Assembly (NCBI GenBank): GCA_021803885.1
Contig: JAJZKY010000246.1
Span: 1 to 6,857 of the forward strand
DNA from: Planctomycetota bacterium
Lineage (GTDB): Bacteria > Planctomycetota > Phycisphaerae > WQYP01 > JAJZKY01
Length of the DNA: 6,857 nucleotides
Direction of reading: 5' to 3'
Shown: positions 5,429-6,857 of the stretch, piece after piece
Layout of the letters: each line of letters opens with the position of its first letter
How positions within the stretch are numbered: the first letter of the stretch is position 1
Notes under the pieces: generated by a model
What the model saw: only the letters and a program-made list of their open reading frames with translations
Database searches by the model: none
What the model was told of the DNA's origin: nothing
Position numbers and translations under genes: made by a program

Positions 5429-6643
5429 ATGCCGATCTGTACCCAGTGTCGCTCTCACAACGTAGAAGGCGCGCGGTTTTGCGGGAATTGCGGGGTACGT
5501 TTGTCCGCCGTGGCAATTCCCAATTCGCTGGTAGCCATGATCGGGTGGTTTGATAGGTGGTTAGGACGAAAACCACTTTCCAAGCAGCAGGGATCGGTGT
5601 CTAACGTCCAATCGGCACCGGCCAGTTGGGCAAGCAGCCAGCCACATCTGGCCCTACTCGAAAAATTTCTATCGGCACGTGAGGTTAAGGACTGGTTTCT
5701 AGAACTCTGGGCACCAGCGTTCGGAACGGATACTCAGCGCGTTATAGATGGGCTGATTGCGCATGGAGCACTGGAACTCGCGCCCACAGTAGCAGACCTT
5801 AAGACGATGCTGTCATCGCGCGGCTTAAAGATCAGCGGCAAAAAAGCAGAACTTATTCAACGACTACTTGAAGCCGATCCGAAAGGCATGGAAGCGCAGC
5901 ATGCGCCTCGAATGATCCTGCGATGCACACCTGCGGCAAGTCTGGCCGTATCAGCATGGAAAACTGAACAAGCAAGGGCGTTTGAGATGGCCTCAGACAG
6001 CGTGATTGCTGCGCTCCGAAATCGACATTTCAAAGAGGCCATCTGTATCGCTGACGAGTACCGCAAGAACAAATATGATCCCCCAACCCATCCTGGAATA
6101 GCGGCCATGACAATAAAGTCTGCACCACGTTCTACAGGAGAACGTGCAAAGGATCTTGCCACAGTTTTCACTATGCGCCCGAAAATCTTGAACGAACTGC
6201 AACCGGAGCAATGGGAGGGGCTCTATCTCAATTACGCAGTTAAAGAGTTGCTGGGGCGCGCAGCACCGGAAAAGTGTATGCCTGGATTTATGGAAGAGGA
6301 CGAGGACGACGGCTACGAAGAGGACGACCCTGAAGCAACAGAAAGATGTGTATCTCGGTCGACAGGTATTAAAGCCGTGAACTCGGCGACGGCTACGCAA
6401 ATGCTAAGTTTTTATATCAAACACCAAAGCAACATTGCGCGAATGCGCGAATCCGGTATCAAGAGGGCTAAAATTATCGGGATTGGAGGCTGTGAGGCGT
6501 GCTTAGCTCTCAAGGACAAGACCTTCCGTCTCGACGAAGTGCCTGAACTGCCATACAAAGACTGCACGTGTGATCTCGGATGCCGATGCACCGCCGTAGC
6601 AGTCTTACCATGGTCGGAAGGGCAAACCCGAATTGTCGGGTAG
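5429..6643 (+). CDS. Zinc-ribbon / SAP-domain / cysteine-cluster protein, 404 aa
   Basis: I do not recognise the full-length family. The N-terminus is a zinc ribbon: C4-x2-C7-x10-C18-x2-C21. A SAP-type DNA-binding helix-extended-helix motif lies at ~119-149 (T-V-A-D-L-K-T-M-L-S-S-R-G-L and G-K-K-A-E-L-I-Q-R-L-L). A middle helical region follows, then an acidic run at 289-302. The C-terminal C355-x2-C358 ... C379, C381, C385, C387 cluster reads G-G-C-E-A-C and C-T-C-D-L-G-C-R-C-T, loosely like the C-terminus of Mu gpF-type head proteins. No signal peptide or clear membrane segment is seen. GGAG lies 7 bases before ATG 5429. The gene sits in the cargo position next to attR and is more AT-rich than int and the replicase. 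DNA-targeting interference or defence is possible but unproven. Confidence 0.85.
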   Translation: MPICTQCRSHNVEGARFCGNCGVRLSAVAIPNSLVAMIGWFDRWLGRKPLSKQQGSVSNVQSAPASWASSQPHLALLEKFLSAREVKDWFLELWAPAFGTDTQRVIDGLIAHGALELAPTVADLKTMLSSRGLKISGKKAELIQRLLEADPKGMEAQHAPRMILRCTPAASLAVSAWKTEQARAFEMASDSVIAALRNRHFKEAICIADEYRKNKYDPPTHPGIAAMTIKSAPRSTGERAKDLATVFTMRPKILNELQPEQWEGLYLNYAVKELLGRAAPEKCMPGFMEEDEDDGYEEDDPEATERCVSRSTGIKAVNSATATQMLSFYIKHQSNIARMRESGIKRAKIIGIGGCEACLALKDKTFRLDEVPELPYKDCTCDLGCRCTAVAVLPWSEGQTRIVG

Positions 6644-6650
6644 CGCCCGA
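6626..6650 (+). other. Overlapping alternative hairpins at the end of the cargo gene
   Basis: ACCCGA (6626-6631) pairs with TCGGGT (6636-6641) around loop ATTG, while TCGGG (6636-6640) can instead pair with CCCGA (6646-6650). The stop codon lies at 6641-6643. No T-tract follows, so this is not a standard intrinsic terminator. Confidence 0.3.
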
Positions 6651-6656
6651 AAAACC

Positions 6657-6676
6657 GGGGTAACATTGGGGGTAAC
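6657..6676 (+). repeat. Right cluster of GGGGTAAC motifs (probable arm sites)
   Basis: Two direct copies of GGGGTAAC lie at 6657-6664 and 6669-6676, 12 bp apart, in the gap between the cargo gene and attR. The first belongs to a 12-bp match, GGGGTAACATTG, shared with 234-245 at the other end. This places the motif on both sides of the circular attP, as expected for integrase or excisionase arm sites. Confidence 0.65.
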
Positions 6677-6730
6677 TAAGCTGATTGTCCGGTTTCATCC
6701 AATTTAGAATCAATGATATATGAATTATAG

Positions 6731-6752
6731 TCGATTCCCGGTAGCGCTACCA
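6731..6752 (+). repeat. attR core
   Basis: This is an exact copy of the 22 bases at 134-155, but without the rest of a tRNA: the preceding bases (6696-6730) are AT-rich and cannot form the upstream cloverleaf. Excision between the two cores would join the complete tRNA-Glu to the sequence starting GCAAATTG at 6753. Confidence 0.93.
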
Positions 6753-6765
6753 GCAAATTGACGCT

Positions 6766-6796
6766 AAAGCCCGCTAAATCAGCGGGTTTTATTTTT
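6766..6796 (+). terminator. Intrinsic terminator right of attR
   Basis: AAAGCCCGCT (6766-6775) pairs with AGCGGGTTTT (6781-6790), with one G-T pair, around the 5-nt loop AAATC. ATTTTT follows. It lies 13 bases past the attR core, so it would end the tRNA-Glu transcript in the element-free chromosome, unless it belongs to a second element. Confidence 0.85.
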
Positions 6797-6823
6797 GCCC
6801 TGAAAACGTCCTAGCGCGTGTTG

Positions 6824-6852
6824 GTGGCACAAAACGCGAAAAGTGTGGCACA
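6824..6852 (+). repeat. Two direct GTGGCACA repeats in the right flank
   Basis: GTGGCACA occurs at 6824-6831 and 6845-6852, 21 bp (two helical turns) apart, about 75-100 bases past attR. This mirrors the distance of the GGGGTAAC motifs from attL. They may be arm sites of a neighbouring element, or chance; the window ends just after them. Confidence 0.35.
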
Positions 6853-6857
6853 TCCTG

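Larger units (their letters stand above)
134..6752. mobile_element. Compact PICI-like phage satellite integrated in tRNA-Glu
   Basis: The element is bounded by an exact 22-bp repeat of the tRNA 3' end, so the excised circle would be 6597 bp. It encodes a tyrosine integrase just inside attL, an AlpA regulator, a prim-pol/ATPase replicase, a small terminase subunit and three unassigned proteins. There is no large terminase, portal, capsid or tail gene. Known Gram-negative PICIs combine integrase, AlpA, primase/replicase and terS, so this content fits a satellite packaged by a helper phage. It is smaller than typical PICIs (roughly 10-15 kb) and lacks recognisable capsid-remodelling genes. A decayed prophage is less likely because every gene has an intact frame and the ends are perfect. 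The helper-phage role is inference. Confidence 0.85.

Noticed and set aside
5310..5576. Minus-strand open frame across the start of the cargo gene
   Set aside because: It crosses the zinc-ribbon coding start and an intergenic region, with no ribosome site or recognisable motif.
6652..6695. AAACCGG / CCGGTTT inverted repeat at the right end
   Set aside because: The 7-bp arms are separated by 30 bases and no T-tract follows; likely chance.
134..6752. Reading the element as a decayed prophage remnant
   Set aside because: All main genes are intact, the att repeats are perfect, and integrase, AlpA, replicase and TerS form a coherent satellite set with no broken structural genes.

Overview
The window holds what looks like one complete, very compact integrative element of about 6.6 kb, with short flanks on both sides. 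The element sits in the 3' end of a tRNA-Glu (CTC) gene. A 22-bp exact direct repeat of that tRNA 3' end (134-155 and 6731-6752) bounds it. The host cannot be named from this sequence. The moderate-to-high GC, the CCA-encoding tRNA and the DUF4102-type integrase suit a Gram-negative bacterium (Proteobacteria or Acidobacteriota-like), but this is a guess.

Layout, left to right: chromosomal flank; intact tRNA-Glu overlapping attL; an intrinsic terminator; a cluster of GGGGTAAC motifs, probably integrase arm sites; a tyrosine integrase; an unrecognised 259-aa protein with a possible helix-turn-helix; an AlpA-family regulator; a 52-aa four-cysteine protein; and a 648-aa primase-polymerase/ATPase replication protein. 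The last three genes overlap or nearly overlap and have good ribosome binding sites, so they read as one translationally coupled regulation-replication operon. The 3' end of the replication gene carries two imperfect inverted repeats around an AT-rich stretch, a candidate origin. On the opposite strand lies a phage-type small terminase subunit. Then comes a plus-strand cargo-like gene for a 404-aa protein with a zinc ribbon, a SAP domain and a C-terminal cysteine cluster. The right end has two more GGGGTAAC motifs, attR and another terminator.

Integrase, AlpA, primase/replicase and a lone TerS without a large terminase, capsid or tail genes is the signature of a phage satellite of the PICI (phage-inducible chromosomal island) type. 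The inferred life cycle: a helper phage induces AlpA, the integrase excises the element, the prim-pol/ATPase replicates it from its own origin, and TerS diverts the helper's large terminase to package it. The 404-aa, 259-aa and 52-aa proteins have no function I recognise and are the places where something undescribed (phage interference, defence or regulation) could lie. The right flank repeats the attL layout (att core, terminator, then a repeated 8-mer), so a second element may follow in tandem.
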